Below, piece by piece: positions 25,222 to 34,318 of a stretch of 64,000 nt of DNA (positions are counted from its first letter, which is position 1; each line of letters starts with the position of its first letter). The stretch lies in NCBI GenBank assembly GCA_036676415.1, contig JAKFCX010000021.1:1-64000 (forward strand), written 5' to 3'. The stretch is from JAEZDC01 sp036676415. Its GTDB lineage: Bacteria > Bacteroidota > Bacteroidia > Chitinophagales > Chitinophagaceae. Made by a program: the position numbers and the translations under genes. The notes beneath the pieces were generated by a model. The model did not search any database. It saw nothing but the letters and a program-made list of their open reading frames with translations, and was not told where the DNA came from.

Positions 25222-26448
25222 TTACCCATCCATTTCACCAGCGATCAGATTCAACGAACTCATCGTCATAATTGCATCGCTTAACATTCCACCTTTTGTT
25301 AGCTCTTCATAGGCCTGGTAATAAATAAAACAAGGTCTTCTGAAATGCAAACGATAAGGTGTTCTTCCACCGTCACTAATTAAATAAAATCCTAACTCCC
25401 CATTTCCGCCTTCAACAGAATTATACACTTCACCTTTTGGCAAATCGATCTCACCCATAATGATCTTGAAATGCCAGATGAGTGATTCCATCTTCGTATA
25501 AACATCTTTCTTTTCCGGAAGATAATATTCAGGTACATCTGCATGAAAAACTTCTGCTTCCGAACCTTTAAATTCCTGTACTTTTCTATATGCCTGTTCG
25601 ATGATAGAAATGGATTGCCACATTTCTTCACCTCTTACTAAAAATCTATCGTAGTTGTCGCCTGTCTTTCCGACAGGAACAGTAAAATCAAAATCCTGGT
25701 AACTGCTGTAAGGTGAATGAACCCTTACATCATAATCAACACCAGCAGCTCTTAAGTTTGGCCCTGTGAAACCATAATTCAAAGCTCTTTCGGCACTGAT
25801 ACCACCGGTACCAATCGTACGTTCCATGAAAATCCTGTTACGTACAAACAGGTTCTCGAATTCTTTCAGCACTTTTGGATATTCATCGAGGAACTTCTCC
25901 AGCCTTTCAAAAGCTGTATTGGTGAAGTTTCTTTCGAAGCCACCGATCCTGCCGATATTGGTAGTCAACCGTGAACCACATACCTCTTCATATATCTCGT
26001 AGATCAACTCGCGGTATTGCATTACGTAAAGGAAACCTGTATAGGCACCACTATCCACACCCACAATAGAATTACAGATCAGGTGGTCTGAAATTCTGGC
26101 GAGCTCCATAATAATTACACGTAAATAATCAACCCTTTTTGGAGTTGATACGTTCAATAGTTTTTCGCAGGTGAGATGCCAGCCCATATTGTTGATGGGG
26201 CTTGAACAATAATTCAACCTGTCAGTAAGTGGTGTGATCTGGTAAAGCGGTCTGTGCTCCGCAATTTTCTCAAAGGCACGATGAATATAGCCCACAGTCT
26301 GTTCAGCTGATACTATCTTCTCACCATCCAACTCAACAATATTCTGGAACACACCATGTGTTGCAGGGTGAGTTGGCCCTAAGTTTAACGTGGTTGTCTG
26401 TTTCTCAATCGAGCCTTCCGGCAGTTTGATATGATGGTTTTCAGCCAT
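25222..26448 (-). CDS. nuoD: NADH-quinone oxidoreductase subunit D
   Basis: 408 residues, the 49-kDa subunit homologue. Quinone-site marks are visible: GPTHPATHGVFQ near the N-terminus (the conserved His region), RIVGVDSGA, and YNSVEGGNGELGFYLISDGGRTPYR near the C-terminus. It forms the quinone-binding interface with NuoB and NuoH. NuoC is a separate gene, as expected, but a small membrane protein gene lies between the two. Confidence 0.96.
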   Translation of the reverse strand: MAENHHIKLPEGSIEKQTTTLNLGPTHPATHGVFQNIVELDGEKIVSAEQTVGYIHRAFEKIAEHRPLYQITPLTDRLNYCSSPINNMGWHLTCEKLLNVSTPKRVDYLRVIIMELARISDHLICNSIVGVDSGAYTGFLYVMQYRELIYEIYEEVCGSRLTTNIGRIGGFERNFTNTAFERLEKFLDEYPKVLKEFENLFVRNRIFMERTIGTGGISAERALNYGFTGPNLRAAGVDYDVRVHSPYSSYQDFDFTVPVGKTGDNYDRFLVRGEEMWQSISIIEQAYRKVQEFKGSEAEVFHADVPEYYLPEKKDVYTKMESLIWHFKIIMGEIDLPKGEVYNSVEGGNGELGFYLISDGGRTPYRLHFRRPCFIYYQAYEELTKGGMLSDAIMTMSSLNLIAGEMDG

Positions 26449-26460
26449 TCTATAGTTTGG

Positions 26461-26631
26461 TTATTTCCTTCTTTTTTCTATCAGCATGTCTCCGATCACT
26501 AAACAGGTTATGCCTAAAGCAATTCCTGTATCAACATTTCTAACGGCTGTTTCAGTGATCCATGCAATAGCAATTGCCACTATTACAAGTACACCTACCA
26601 GCACCTGGCGGTACTCTAATAAGTTTCTCAT
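26461..26631 (-). CDS. 56-residue two-TM protein between nuoC and nuoD
   Basis: ATG at 26631, stop at 26461. The product starts MRNLLEYRQVLVGVLVIVAI and ends IEKRRK. Two TM helices are predicted (about 9-27 and 36-50, DTGIALGITCLVIGDML). It fills the 220-bp gap between nuoC and nuoD, starting 38 bp after the nuoC stop and ending 12 bp before nuoD, with no other use of that space. No family is recognised. Spacing and membrane character support a real gene; no strong ribosome binding site is seen, as is common in this phylum. Confidence 0.6.
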   Translation of the reverse strand: MRNLLEYRQVLVGVLVIVAIAIAWITETAVRNVDTGIALGITCLVIGDMLIEKRRK

Positions 26632-26669
26632 TTGGGTATGTATTTAAAATCTTTCAATTGTTGCGATAC

Positions 26670-27173
26670 TTATCGCCCAAACATCTCGTCGTCCTTATCA
26701 ATTCTCACCTGGTCCTCCAATGGAAATTCCTTTCTCATTGGAAAATACTCCATCTCGTCTACGTTCAATATCCTTTTCAAATTAGGGTGACCCACGAAAT
26801 TAACACCGTAAAAATCGAAGGTCTCTCTTTCCATCCAATTGGCTGATGAAAAAAGCTGTGTTGCTGTAAAAACATCCGGTGATTCAATGGCTGTAAACAC
26901 TTTGAATCTTATACGAACATTATCTACAAGGTTATGCAAATGATATACAACAGCCAGTTCTCTTCCGTTATCATCAGGATAATGCACTGCACAGATATCG
27001 GTTAAAAAACGAAAAGCCAGTTGCTCATCATCAAATAAGAACTGCATCACCTTCAGGTTCATATCCTTTGGTGCTTCGAACGTGAGCATTCCATAAGGCT
27101 CTTCAAAACCTGAAACCGACTCACCGAATTTCTCAACGAGTTTCTGTTTAATTATATCGTTCGTTAATGCCAT
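26670..27173 (-). CDS. nuoC: NADH-quinone oxidoreductase subunit C
   Basis: 167 residues. The signature WMERETFDFYGVNFVGHPNLKRIL (about 118-141) is the complex I 30-kDa subunit motif, and the C-terminus has PMRKEFPLEDQVRID. A peripheral-arm scaffold subunit. It lies 6 bp after nuoB. Confidence 0.95.
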   Translation of the reverse strand: MALTNDIIKQKLVEKFGESVSGFEEPYGMLTFEAPKDMNLKVMQFLFDDEQLAFRFLTDICAVHYPDDNGRELAVVYHLHNLVDNVRIRFKVFTAIESPDVFTATQLFSSANWMERETFDFYGVNFVGHPNLKRILNVDEMEYFPMRKEFPLEDQVRIDKDDEMFGR

Positions 27174-27179
27174 TTCAAC

Positions 27180-27770
27180 TTATTGTATTCCGTAAGTTTC
27201 CAATAATGCTTTATACTGTTCACCGTTTCTTCTCCTGATGCTTTCCTCTCCCACCAGTTTCTGGATCTGCATAAAACCATCAATGATCGCTTCGGGTCTT
27301 GGAGGACAACCAGGAACATATACATCTACAGGAACGATCTGGTCGATACCCTGCAATACGCTGTACGAGTCGAATATACCACCAGAACAGGCACAAGCTC
27401 CAACGGCAATTACCCATCTTGGTTCTGCCATCTGGAGGTAAACCTGTTTTACTACCGGACCCATTTTCTTAGCAATGGTGCCCATCACCATCAACAGATC
27501 ACACTGACGTGGAGAAAAACCAACACGCTCAGCACCAAATCTCGCCAAATCGTAATGAGAAGCCATTGTGGCCATGAACTCGATACCACAACAGGACGTT
27601 GCAAATGGTAAAGGCCAGATGGAATTTTTTCTTGCCAGACCTACAACATCACTCAGTTTCGTGGTGAAGAATCCTTCACCTGTAAAACCCGGAGGTGCAT
27701 CAGCATGACCAATAGCTGTATTAAAATCAGCTTCTTTAGGATGTATATTGAATCTTACAGGACGTGCCAT
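27180..27770 (-). CDS. nuoB: NADH-quinone oxidoreductase subunit B
   Basis: 196 residues. Ligands of the terminal cluster N2 are the tandem C60-C61 (SCCGIEFM), C126 (GACACSGG) and C155 (VPGCPPRPE). It hands electrons to quinone. The gap to nuoA (102 bp) is longer than other junctions and holds a direct repeat of TGTTATCTCA. Confidence 0.97.
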   Translation of the reverse strand: MARPVRFNIHPKEADFNTAIGHADAPPGFTGEGFFTTKLSDVVGLARKNSIWPLPFATSCCGIEFMATMASHYDLARFGAERVGFSPRQCDLLMVMGTIAKKMGPVVKQVYLQMAEPRWVIAVGACACSGGIFDSYSVLQGIDQIVPVDVYVPGCPPRPEAIIDGFMQIQKLVGEESIRRRNGEQYKALLETYGIQ

Positions 27771-27872
27771 AAATTAATTTGATTAATGCGATAATTTTAA
27801 ACCGAATAAAGGGATCAATACTATAGACGTACCGATTCTCCTGTTATCTCAGTTTGATGTTATCTCATTTTG

Positions 27873-28277
27873 TTAATCTTCCCATTTCAATGCTCCCTTC
27901 TTGATGATGTAGATGAATCCGCAAAGGAAAAATCCTACAAACATCAGTACGGCTAAAAAACCATCCCAGCCCAATGCTTTGAAATTGACTGCATAAGGAT
28001 AGAAAAATATCACCTCAACATCAAACAGCACAAATAATATAGCAACCAGGAAATACTTGATGGCCATTGGATGTCTTGCATCGCCATGAGTTTCAATTCC
28101 ACTGGTGAAGGTCGCCAGTTTATCGGCAGTTTTTCTTTTTGGCCCGATCCAATGGGTAATCACCATGATCAAAACCACTATTCCAATAGCAAAAAACAGC
28201 TGGATACCAATTGGTAAGAAGTTTTCGGTTGTATTTGCAACCGGTGCCTGCAGAAGAAAAGAAAAAATGCTCATCAA
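27873..28277 (-). CDS. nuoA: NADH-quinone oxidoreductase subunit A
   Basis: 134 residues with three TM helices (about 22-43, 79-98, 105-126). The loop FTSGIETHGDARHPMAIKYFLVAILFVLFDVEVIFFYPYAV is the conserved NuoA signature. First gene of the operon. The start could be either of the first two Met codons. The TPR gene upstream is closed by its own terminator at 28322-28354. Confidence 0.95.
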   Translation of the reverse strand: MMSIFSFLLQAPVANTTENFLPIGIQLFFAIGIVVLIMVITHWIGPKRKTADKLATFTSGIETHGDARHPMAIKYFLVAILFVLFDVEVIFFYPYAVNFKALGWDGFLAVLMFVGFFLCGFIYIIKKGALKWED

Positions 28278-28321
28278 GCAAAAAATTTAGCGTGGCAAAA
28301 ATAAGCCTCAGAAGGTTACGA

Positions 28322-28354
28322 AAAAGAAAAACTCCCTCGTAAAGAGAGAGTTTT
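28322..28354 (-). terminator. Terminator between the TPR gene and nuoA
   Basis: On the minus strand AAAACTCTCTC and GAGGGAGTTTT form an 11-bp stem (one G-U pair) followed by T-rich sequence. It closes the transcript of the second TonB group before nuoA. Confidence 0.75.
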
Positions 28355-28377
28355 CATATGATTTTCATCAGCATGGC

Positions 28378-30087
28378 TTATTTTCCTGTGCCAGATGCCT
28401 TTGTTGTTGTAGTAGCATTGCCGGTTGTCTTCGGTGTTGAAGGTTTTCGATTCTTATTTTTTTCTAAGGCCTCCTTGGTGGTTTTGGCAAATTTGTGTTC
28501 TTCGGTTCCCTCAGGATAAAGGGCCATCATCTTATCTGTCATCTCAATTGCCTTTGCCACATCTTTTGCATGATCGTTATAATAGACCAGCAAGTAATAA
28601 TGGTTCAGGTAAATGGCCTTTTTATTTGCTTCCGCATCTTTCATCAGGAATTCATTCTGCTTTTCAATTGGCACCAGCGCTAATCCCTGTGCACCGGTTG
28701 TATCTATGAGTTTTGCTGCTCTCACCCAAAATGCATAACCCTGTGGTTTGTCTGGAAAAGCCGCTACGTATGCCGGAGCCAATGAATCATACATTCTTTT
28801 GTATGCCATTGCTTTTAATGAAACGTCATTTAGTTTATAATGATCGAATTCACCTAATTCGCTACCTTTTAATTTGATCAGCCTTACTAACCAGTTATAT
28901 TGCTGATCATACTTCTGCGCCTTTTCAAAAATCTGGGCAGCAGTGGTCATATAATCAATCTGGTTAGCCTTAATCGTATCGGCCATTATTGCTTTTTCAA
29001 GATAAGATGATGCCGCATCTTCACTTCCGGGGAATTTTGCAAAAATGCTTCCGGCAAGCACATAATGGTCTGACTGGATATGCTCAGCTTTTGCTGAAGT
29101 AAGGAATCTTTCAATACTATTTTTAGCCTGAACGGAATCTCCGAGCCTGTCGTAGTTATAGGCATACAAAACATTCAACCTTGGAAGCTTTGCCAATCCA
29201 TATTTGTTTTCGAGTTGTTTTCCCTGTGCTAAAGACTCCTGGTATTTACCAGCCCGGAAAAGATAATCAGCCATGAAGAATTCATTTTCAGGATTCTGCT
29301 CGGCGTGTTTGATGTATTCCTGCAAATAACCGAGGGCTTTATTTACATCCCTGTTCTTATAATAATCGTATAATGCTAAATAGGTAGCCGTGTACTGAGG
29401 ATCTGCTGCAATTGCTTTCGCATAGAAGTTCTCGAAAAGTTCTTTGTTCTGCTGGCTTTCATATATCCTTCCTATTCTGTACAGGGCTTTGGCATACTTT
29501 GGGTCTCTCTGTAAAGCATTATTATATGCTGTTACAGCTTCACCACCTCTGTCTCCACCTAATTTCTGGTAGTTGATACCCATATTCACAAAAATATCGG
29601 GATCAGTAGCATTTAATTCAGATGCCTTTTTCAGCTTTTCGATGGCATACTGTGGATCACCAATATTAGAACCTCCGTCTGCATTGGCACGACCAATTGC
29701 TGCTAACACATTTGCATTTGGATTTTTCTTCCTGTCCAATGAAGCTGTTATTGCTGCTTCAAAATGCTGACGAGCCTCGTTTCTTTTACCATCTAATGTT
29801 TCCACATGACCCATACCTACCCAGATCAATGGATTATTCACACCTTCATTTAAAGCTTTCTGGTACAAAGCTTTTGCTGCTGGTACATCTTCCATTGCAA
29901 TCAAAGCCTGGCCTAACCAGTAAATGGCGTCTGCATTTTTAGGATCGGAATTCACTGCATTCTGCAATGTTTGTTTGGCAGTATTGTACTTTTGATAGTA
30001 CAGCTGCTTTACTCCATCTCCCACGTTTTGAGCCATTGCAACTACAACGATCAAAAACGATAACATTACTAAAGTGATCTTCTTCAT
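28378..30087 (-). CDS. Secreted tetratricopeptide-repeat protein
   Basis: 569 residues from the ATG at 30087. Signal peptide MKKITLVMLSFLIVVVAMAQ. Many TPR units follow through most of the chain (for example NADAIYWLGQALIAM, PLIWVGMGHVE, PDIFVNMGINYQKLGG, AKALYRIGRIYE). The C-terminal 30 residues are Thr/Lys-rich low complexity. Probably a periplasmic scaffold. It lies 22 bp after the PstS-like gene and ends the second TonB group. Confidence 0.85.
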   Translation of the reverse strand: MKKITLVMLSFLIVVVAMAQNVGDGVKQLYYQKYNTAKQTLQNAVNSDPKNADAIYWLGQALIAMEDVPAAKALYQKALNEGVNNPLIWVGMGHVETLDGKRNEARQHFEAAITASLDRKKNPNANVLAAIGRANADGGSNIGDPQYAIEKLKKASELNATDPDIFVNMGINYQKLGGDRGGEAVTAYNNALQRDPKYAKALYRIGRIYESQQNKELFENFYAKAIAADPQYTATYLALYDYYKNRDVNKALGYLQEYIKHAEQNPENEFFMADYLFRAGKYQESLAQGKQLENKYGLAKLPRLNVLYAYNYDRLGDSVQAKNSIERFLTSAKAEHIQSDHYVLAGSIFAKFPGSEDAASSYLEKAIMADTIKANQIDYMTTAAQIFEKAQKYDQQYNWLVRLIKLKGSELGEFDHYKLNDVSLKAMAYKRMYDSLAPAYVAAFPDKPQGYAFWVRAAKLIDTTGAQGLALVPIEKQNEFLMKDAEANKKAIYLNHYYLLVYYNDHAKDVAKAIEMTDKMMALYPEGTEEHKFAKTTKEALEKNKNRKPSTPKTTGNATTTTKASGTGK

Positions 30088-30109
30088 GTGCTTGCTTGTT
30101 GTTAGTAAA

Positions 30110-31036
30110 CTATTCTTCTTCACTAATATCTGTTAACCTGTTATTGAAACCCATTTTTGCCGGAACCAATTGTGCTCTCCTGAAAATTAATTGCCCCCGC
30201 TCATATTTCATAAAACCCGTAAAATTTGTTCCAATTCCTGAATAATTTTCCTTTAATATGAAAAACAATTTTCTGAATAAAGGATATTGCCCGGTTGAAA
30301 CTGTAGCCTGCGATGGTCTGAAAAAGCTGTCGCTTACACATCTTTTACATTCTACCAGGGCTGTCTTTATTTTATCTAAACTTTCTTTTTGATTCGAATT
30401 CTCTCGTCCGAAAACCCAGCTTATTCCCACCATTCCTATTGCACTTTTATTCTTCGCTACAAAATCGATCACCGCTTCGCTGTTTTCTGCCGCCACCACA
30501 TTCTTCCCAAATTCTGTACCCCGAAGTAAACTATCCATCAAATATCTTACTGTACTCGTTGCATTTTTTCCATCCAGTACAATTTGCCTTTTTCCGTCTG
30601 ATGACTTCAAATACGAACTTAATTGTTCTATTGTAAAAACACTGTCATTTGAAGATTTGTTAACAATAACTGCTATAGCATCAAACGCTAACAAAACGTA
30701 TCTGGGGTCGTAATCCAGTTTATTTTTAAAGAACTTTGTTTCTTCTTTTGTTAATCCCCTTGTTACTATGATCATCCTGGTACTGTCATTCTGCAGATCT
30801 CTGAAACAATCTGCTTCTGATTTGTAAGAAGCTACGATCTGAGCTTCCGGCCATGACGATTCGAATACTTTGATTTGTTCTTCTATAACAGGTTTAAACG
30901 TTTCGTCTACACTTATGTTAATTGTTCCCTTTGTTTCACTTTGAACTTCAGTTGACTTATCAGATGCATCTCCACATGAAATCACCATCAAACACCATGT
31001 TAAAACAAATGCAACTGCCGCTATTCCCTTCTTCAT
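30110..31036 (-). CDS. PstS-like substrate-binding lipoprotein
   Basis: 308 residues. Lipobox Cys at about 21 (CLMVISCGDAS). The rest fits the PBP-like family of phosphate-binding proteins (PF12849 type): INISVDETFKPVIEEQIKVFE, RMIIVTRGLT, LAFDAIAVIVNKSSND, and LDGKNATSTVRYLMDSLL. No Pst permease or ATPase gene is nearby, so it may act in the TonB system rather than phosphate import. It starts 2 bp after the small two-TM gene. Confidence 0.8.
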   Translation of the reverse strand: MKKGIAAVAFVLTWCLMVISCGDASDKSTEVQSETKGTINISVDETFKPVIEEQIKVFESSWPEAQIVASYKSEADCFRDLQNDSTRMIIVTRGLTKEETKFFKNKLDYDPRYVLLAFDAIAVIVNKSSNDSVFTIEQLSSYLKSSDGKRQIVLDGKNATSTVRYLMDSLLRGTEFGKNVVAAENSEAVIDFVAKNKSAIGMVGISWVFGRENSNQKESLDKIKTALVECKRCVSDSFFRPSQATVSTGQYPLFRKLFFILKENYSGIGTNFTGFMKYERGQLIFRRAQLVPAKMGFNNRLTDISEEE

Positions 31037-31038
31037 AA

Positions 31039-31266
31039 TTAATAATCCCTCTTGATTCCCCTGTACAATCTGAATGTGCCATATATTGCAAATAATACAC
31101 CCAAAGCTATCCTGAAACCGTCACTGATGTTAGATAACAGGTTTAATTGCTTTGCAAAAAACAGCACTACGGCCACTCCTAAAATAAGAATGGCCATCGT
31201 AATATCTCTCATCATCCGCATGTTTGCGAAATTTCTTCTGTGTCGTTCCCGAAACTCGTTTTGCAT
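31039..31266 (-). CDS. Small two-TM protein in the second TonB group
   Basis: 75 residues, basic Arg-rich N-terminus (MQNEFRERHRRNFANMRMMR) and two TM helices (about 21-39, 50-67), ending RLYRGIKRDY. No family is recognised. Spacing of 2 bp to the PstS-like gene and 71 bp from tonB points to co-transcription. Confidence 0.65.
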   Translation of the reverse strand: MQNEFRERHRRNFANMRMMRDITMAILILGVAVVLFFAKQLNLLSNISDGFRIALGVLFAIYGTFRLYRGIKRDY

Positions 31267-31337
31267 TTATTTTTAGTGTAAATCGTTATACCAGCGTAAC
31301 TCCCTCATACAGAGGGCAGGCAATATACTTATTTATT

Positions 31338-32150
31338 TTATTCTGCATTACTAACGAAGATTACAGGCAGATTAAAATATACCGGAACAAATTTTCCGGC
31401 TTGCTTACCTGGATTCCAGCGGGGCATTTTTTTCACTACTCTTATCACCTCTTCGTCCAGATCTCTACGACCAGCTTGAACAACCTGTACATCGCTAATT
31501 TCACCTTCTTTGGTTACTACAAATTTTACCCGAACTATGATTCTTTCTCCTTCCTCAATATTATCAGGTTGACGAAGATGCCTGAGCAGAAACCGAACAA
31601 TATCTCCGTTAAATGAAGGCATAATATCAGCGTGATCTAAAGGCAGATTGGATTCAACGGCCGGCTCAACAGGTGCAGGATCTATAAATGTTTTACCAGC
31701 TCCATTATCAACAGGACCAGGATCACCCGGACCGGAAGAAGGAACAATCTGTGTTTTTGTACCCAGATTACCAGCAGTCATTTCGTCCTGTGTGGCAACA
31801 GTTGGTTCAACCGGTGCTGCTGTAATTACAGGAGCTGTGGCATTCAAAATGGTAGCCTTTTGTTGCTGTGGTTTTGGTTTTTCATCAGGTATCGGATCTT
31901 TAGGATCTTCCAGCATACTAACAGTAGTTAGTACAACTTCATCGAAAGGAGACTTAGGCAATTCAACTTTACCTGTAAAATCTATTCCCTGTAAAAAAAT
32001 GAACAAACCAACCAATAATATTGTTCCCCCCAAGGCCTGTAGTAAACGAATATTATAGTACTTACGCAACGCATAAGCTCCGTAAGCTTTATTGCGGTTT
32101 TCGAAGATGATATCCAGGAGGTCACTTTGTAGAATGGTTTCCGGTTTCAT
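31338..32150 (-). CDS. TonB-family energy transducer (second copy)
   Basis: 270 residues. The N-terminus (MKPETILQSDLLDIIFENRNKAYGAYALRKYYNIRL) closely parallels the first TonB at 4565-5401. One TM helix (about 37-54), a Pro/Thr-rich periplasmic linker (residues about 80-180, less proline than the first copy) and a C-terminal TonB domain (VKFVVTKEGEISDVQVVQAG, VVKKMPRWNPGKQ). No exbB/exbD lies beside it, so it likely shares the channel encoded at 4.6-7.7 kb or another one. Confidence 0.9.
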   Translation of the reverse strand: MKPETILQSDLLDIIFENRNKAYGAYALRKYYNIRLLQALGGTILLVGLFIFLQGIDFTGKVELPKSPFDEVVLTTVSMLEDPKDPIPDEKPKPQQQKATILNATAPVITAAPVEPTVATQDEMTAGNLGTKTQIVPSSGPGDPGPVDNGAGKTFIDPAPVEPAVESNLPLDHADIMPSFNGDIVRFLLRHLRQPDNIEEGERIIVRVKFVVTKEGEISDVQVVQAGRRDLDEEVIRVVKKMPRWNPGKQAGKFVPVYFNLPVIFVSNAE

Positions 32151-32300
32151 AATGGTAAATTTTAGTTTGATTGTATGAGCTGTTGACTGCAGTTGAACAC
32201 CCTCATACCAATAAGGTTTATTAATTACCGGTAGCTAGACATAGGATGCAGATGTTAAAGAAAATCCATAAAAGAAAGTTTCGAGTTTGAAGTTTTTTGT

Positions 32301-32354
32301 TCAATAAAGTTCTGAAAGCACAAGTGAGTGACACAAGAGACGATGCCATGAAAT
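32301..32354 (-). repeat. Dispersed intergenic repeat, copy E (most complete)
   Basis: Plus strand: TCAATAAAGTTCTGAAAGCA, CAAGTGAGTGACACAAGAGA, CGATGCCATGAAA. It shows both ends of the consensus (CATGGCATC... and ...TTCAGAACTTTATT on the minus strand). It lies upstream of the tyrosine phosphatase. Confidence 0.8.
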
Positions 32355-32379
32355 ACTGCAGTTGGTATCTGAACACAAT

Positions 32380-32387
32380 TATCTTCG
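32380..32387 (+). promoter_or_regulatory. Probable -7 box of the phosphatase gene
   Basis: TATCTTCG, a one-base variant of TAnnTTTG, 4 bp before the ATG at 32392. The same box and spacing precede lysA. Confidence 0.4.
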
Positions 32388-32391
32388 CAGC

Positions 32392-32859
32392 ATGAAAATC
32401 TTGATGGTCTGCCTGGGTAATATCTGCAGAAGTCCACTTGCACATGGCATATTAGAATACAAAGCAAAACAAGTGGGCCTTGACTGGACTGTTGACAGTG
32501 CTGGTACCGGTGACTGGCATGTTGGTGAGCCACCACACAAGCTTTCTCAGAAAGTAGCAAAGCTGAATGGGGTTGATATTTGTGAACAACGTGCAAGGCA
32601 GTTTCAAAAAACAGATATGCTGGAGTATGACAGGATATATGTGATGGACAAGAGTAACTACAATGATGTAAAGCTGATGAGTGGAGAACTTTGGGACGAA
32701 AGCAAAGTGAGACTGTTCTTAGATGAATTACATCCCGGTAAAAATATGGATGTACCTGACCCCTGGTATGGAGAAGAAGATGGATATCATACAGTATATA
32801 AACTCATCAGCGATACATGTGATGCTATTATTCAAAACGAAAAAGCCAGTAGTCAATAA
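32392..32859 (+). CDS. Low-molecular-weight protein-tyrosine phosphatase
   Basis: 155 residues, the normal size. The P-loop C7-L-G-N-I-C12-R13-S is the CX5R catalytic motif at the N-terminus (MKILMVCLGNICRSP), and DPWYG near the C-terminus holds the general acid Asp. The start at 32392 is preferred over an upstream frame, because the catalytic loop sits at residue 7 as in the family. It dephosphorylates phosphotyrosine or possibly phosphoarginine; the target is unknown. Located just upstream of hisS. Confidence 0.93.
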   Translation: MKILMVCLGNICRSPLAHGILEYKAKQVGLDWTVDSAGTGDWHVGEPPHKLSQKVAKLNGVDICEQRARQFQKTDMLEYDRIYVMDKSNYNDVKLMSGELWDESKVRLFLDELHPGKNMDVPDPWYGEEDGYHTVYKLISDTCDAIIQNEKASSQ

Positions 32860-32916
32860 CAAGAATAACCTTATAAGTCACCTTTTACTTTTTACTTTTG
32901 GATTTTGAATTAACAT

Positions 32917-34278
32917 ATGAAGCCATCACTACCACAGGGAACCAGGGATTTTAGTGCGGAAGTCGTTCGTAAACGCAACTACATTTTTGAAACCATCAGG
33001 AATGTATTTGAACTCTATGGCTTTCAACCGTTGGAAACTCCAGCCATGGAGAACATGGAAACACTGTTGGGTAAATATGGTGATGAAGGTGATAAGCTGA
33101 TATTTAAAGTACTGAATAATGGTTTAGACAGACCTGAGAAACATACACAAGCCAAAGCAGATTTTGATAAAGTGCTGGAAGGAAAAAATGTAAAGGGCCT
33201 TACAGAGAGAGCTTTGCGCTATGACCTTACAATACCCTTTGCAAGATTTGTAGCAATGAATCATGGTCAGCTCACCATGCCATTCAAACGATACCAGATT
33301 CAACCTGTGTGGAGAGCCGACAGGCCACAAAGAGGAAGATACCGTGAATTCTATCAGTGTGATGCTGACGTAGTAGGCAGTAATTCGTTACTGAATGAGG
33401 TAGAGCTTGCCAATATCTATGCAACTGTTTTTCAAAAGCTGGGTATTGATGTTGAGATCAAGATCAACAGTCGTAAAATATTAACTGCTCTTGCTGAAAT
33501 ATGTGGTGGTGTTGAACAGATGATGAATATTACTGTTGCCATTGATAAGCTGGATAAGATTGGCATTGAAAAAGTTAAAGAAGAATTATCTCAAAGAGGT
33601 TTGAATAAGGACCAAGTTGCAATAATTGAAAATTACCTCTCAATAAAAGGTAGTAATGAAGAAAAGATCCAGCAACTTAGAAACCTTGTTGGTGAAAACG
33701 AAAATGGTAATAAAGGAATTGAAGAGCTGCAATATATTCTTAACTATAAACTTCAAACTCAAAACTCTAAACTCGCTGTAGATTTCACCCTTGCACGAGG
33801 CCTTAATTATTATACAGGTATCATCTTCGAAGTAAAAGCCAATAATGTTGAAATGGGAAGCATTGGTGGTGGTGGAAGGTATGATGACCTTACAGGTTTA
33901 TTTGGTGTTCCGAACATTCCGGGAGTCGGAATCAGCTTTGGTGTGGACAGAATTTATGATGTGATGGAGGAGTTGAAACTCTTTCCTGAAACCGTACAAA
34001 CCGGAACAAAAGTGCTGTTCTTTAACCTGGGAGATGCTGAAAGCCGTAAAGCTTATGACCTGATGCAGCAGCTGAGGACTAAAGGAGTAGCAGCAGAATT
34101 GTTTCATGAGCAGGTGAAATTTGATAAGCAGTTCAAGTATGCAGATAAAAAATCTATTCCTTTTGCCATCATGATCGGTAGCAAGGAATTGGAAGATGGA
34201 ACCTGCAATATTAAAAACCTGCAAACAGGTGAGCAACAAACGATCCCACAGCATGAACTACTGAACTTCAGTTTTTAA
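32917..34278 (+). CDS. hisS: Histidyl-tRNA synthetase
   Basis: 453 residues, class II synthetase. Motif 1 (GTRDFSAEVVRKRNYIF), motif 2 (RYQIQPVWRADRPQRGRYREFYQCDADVVG), the His A motif VDFTLARGLNYYTG, and motif 3 (GVPNIPGVGISFGVDRIYD) are all present, plus the C-terminal anticodon-binding domain (about 365-453). Residues about 276-287 (NYKLQTQNSKLA) are encoded by a short repetitive stretch resembling intergenic repeats, a possible in-frame insertion. Confidence 0.96.
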   Translation: MKPSLPQGTRDFSAEVVRKRNYIFETIRNVFELYGFQPLETPAMENMETLLGKYGDEGDKLIFKVLNNGLDRPEKHTQAKADFDKVLEGKNVKGLTERALRYDLTIPFARFVAMNHGQLTMPFKRYQIQPVWRADRPQRGRYREFYQCDADVVGSNSLLNEVELANIYATVFQKLGIDVEIKINSRKILTALAEICGGVEQMMNITVAIDKLDKIGIEKVKEELSQRGLNKDQVAIIENYLSIKGSNEEKIQQLRNLVGENENGNKGIEELQYILNYKLQTQNSKLAVDFTLARGLNYYTGIIFEVKANNVEMGSIGGGGRYDDLTGLFGVPNIPGVGISFGVDRIYDVMEELKLFPETVQTGTKVLFFNLGDAESRKAYDLMQQLRTKGVAAELFHEQVKFDKQFKYADKKSIPFAIMIGSKELEDGTCNIKNLQTGEQQTIPQHELLNFSF

Positions 34279-34318
34279 GCTTGGCATAAAATTCGAATAG
34301 GGTTTACAAATTCTCCGG

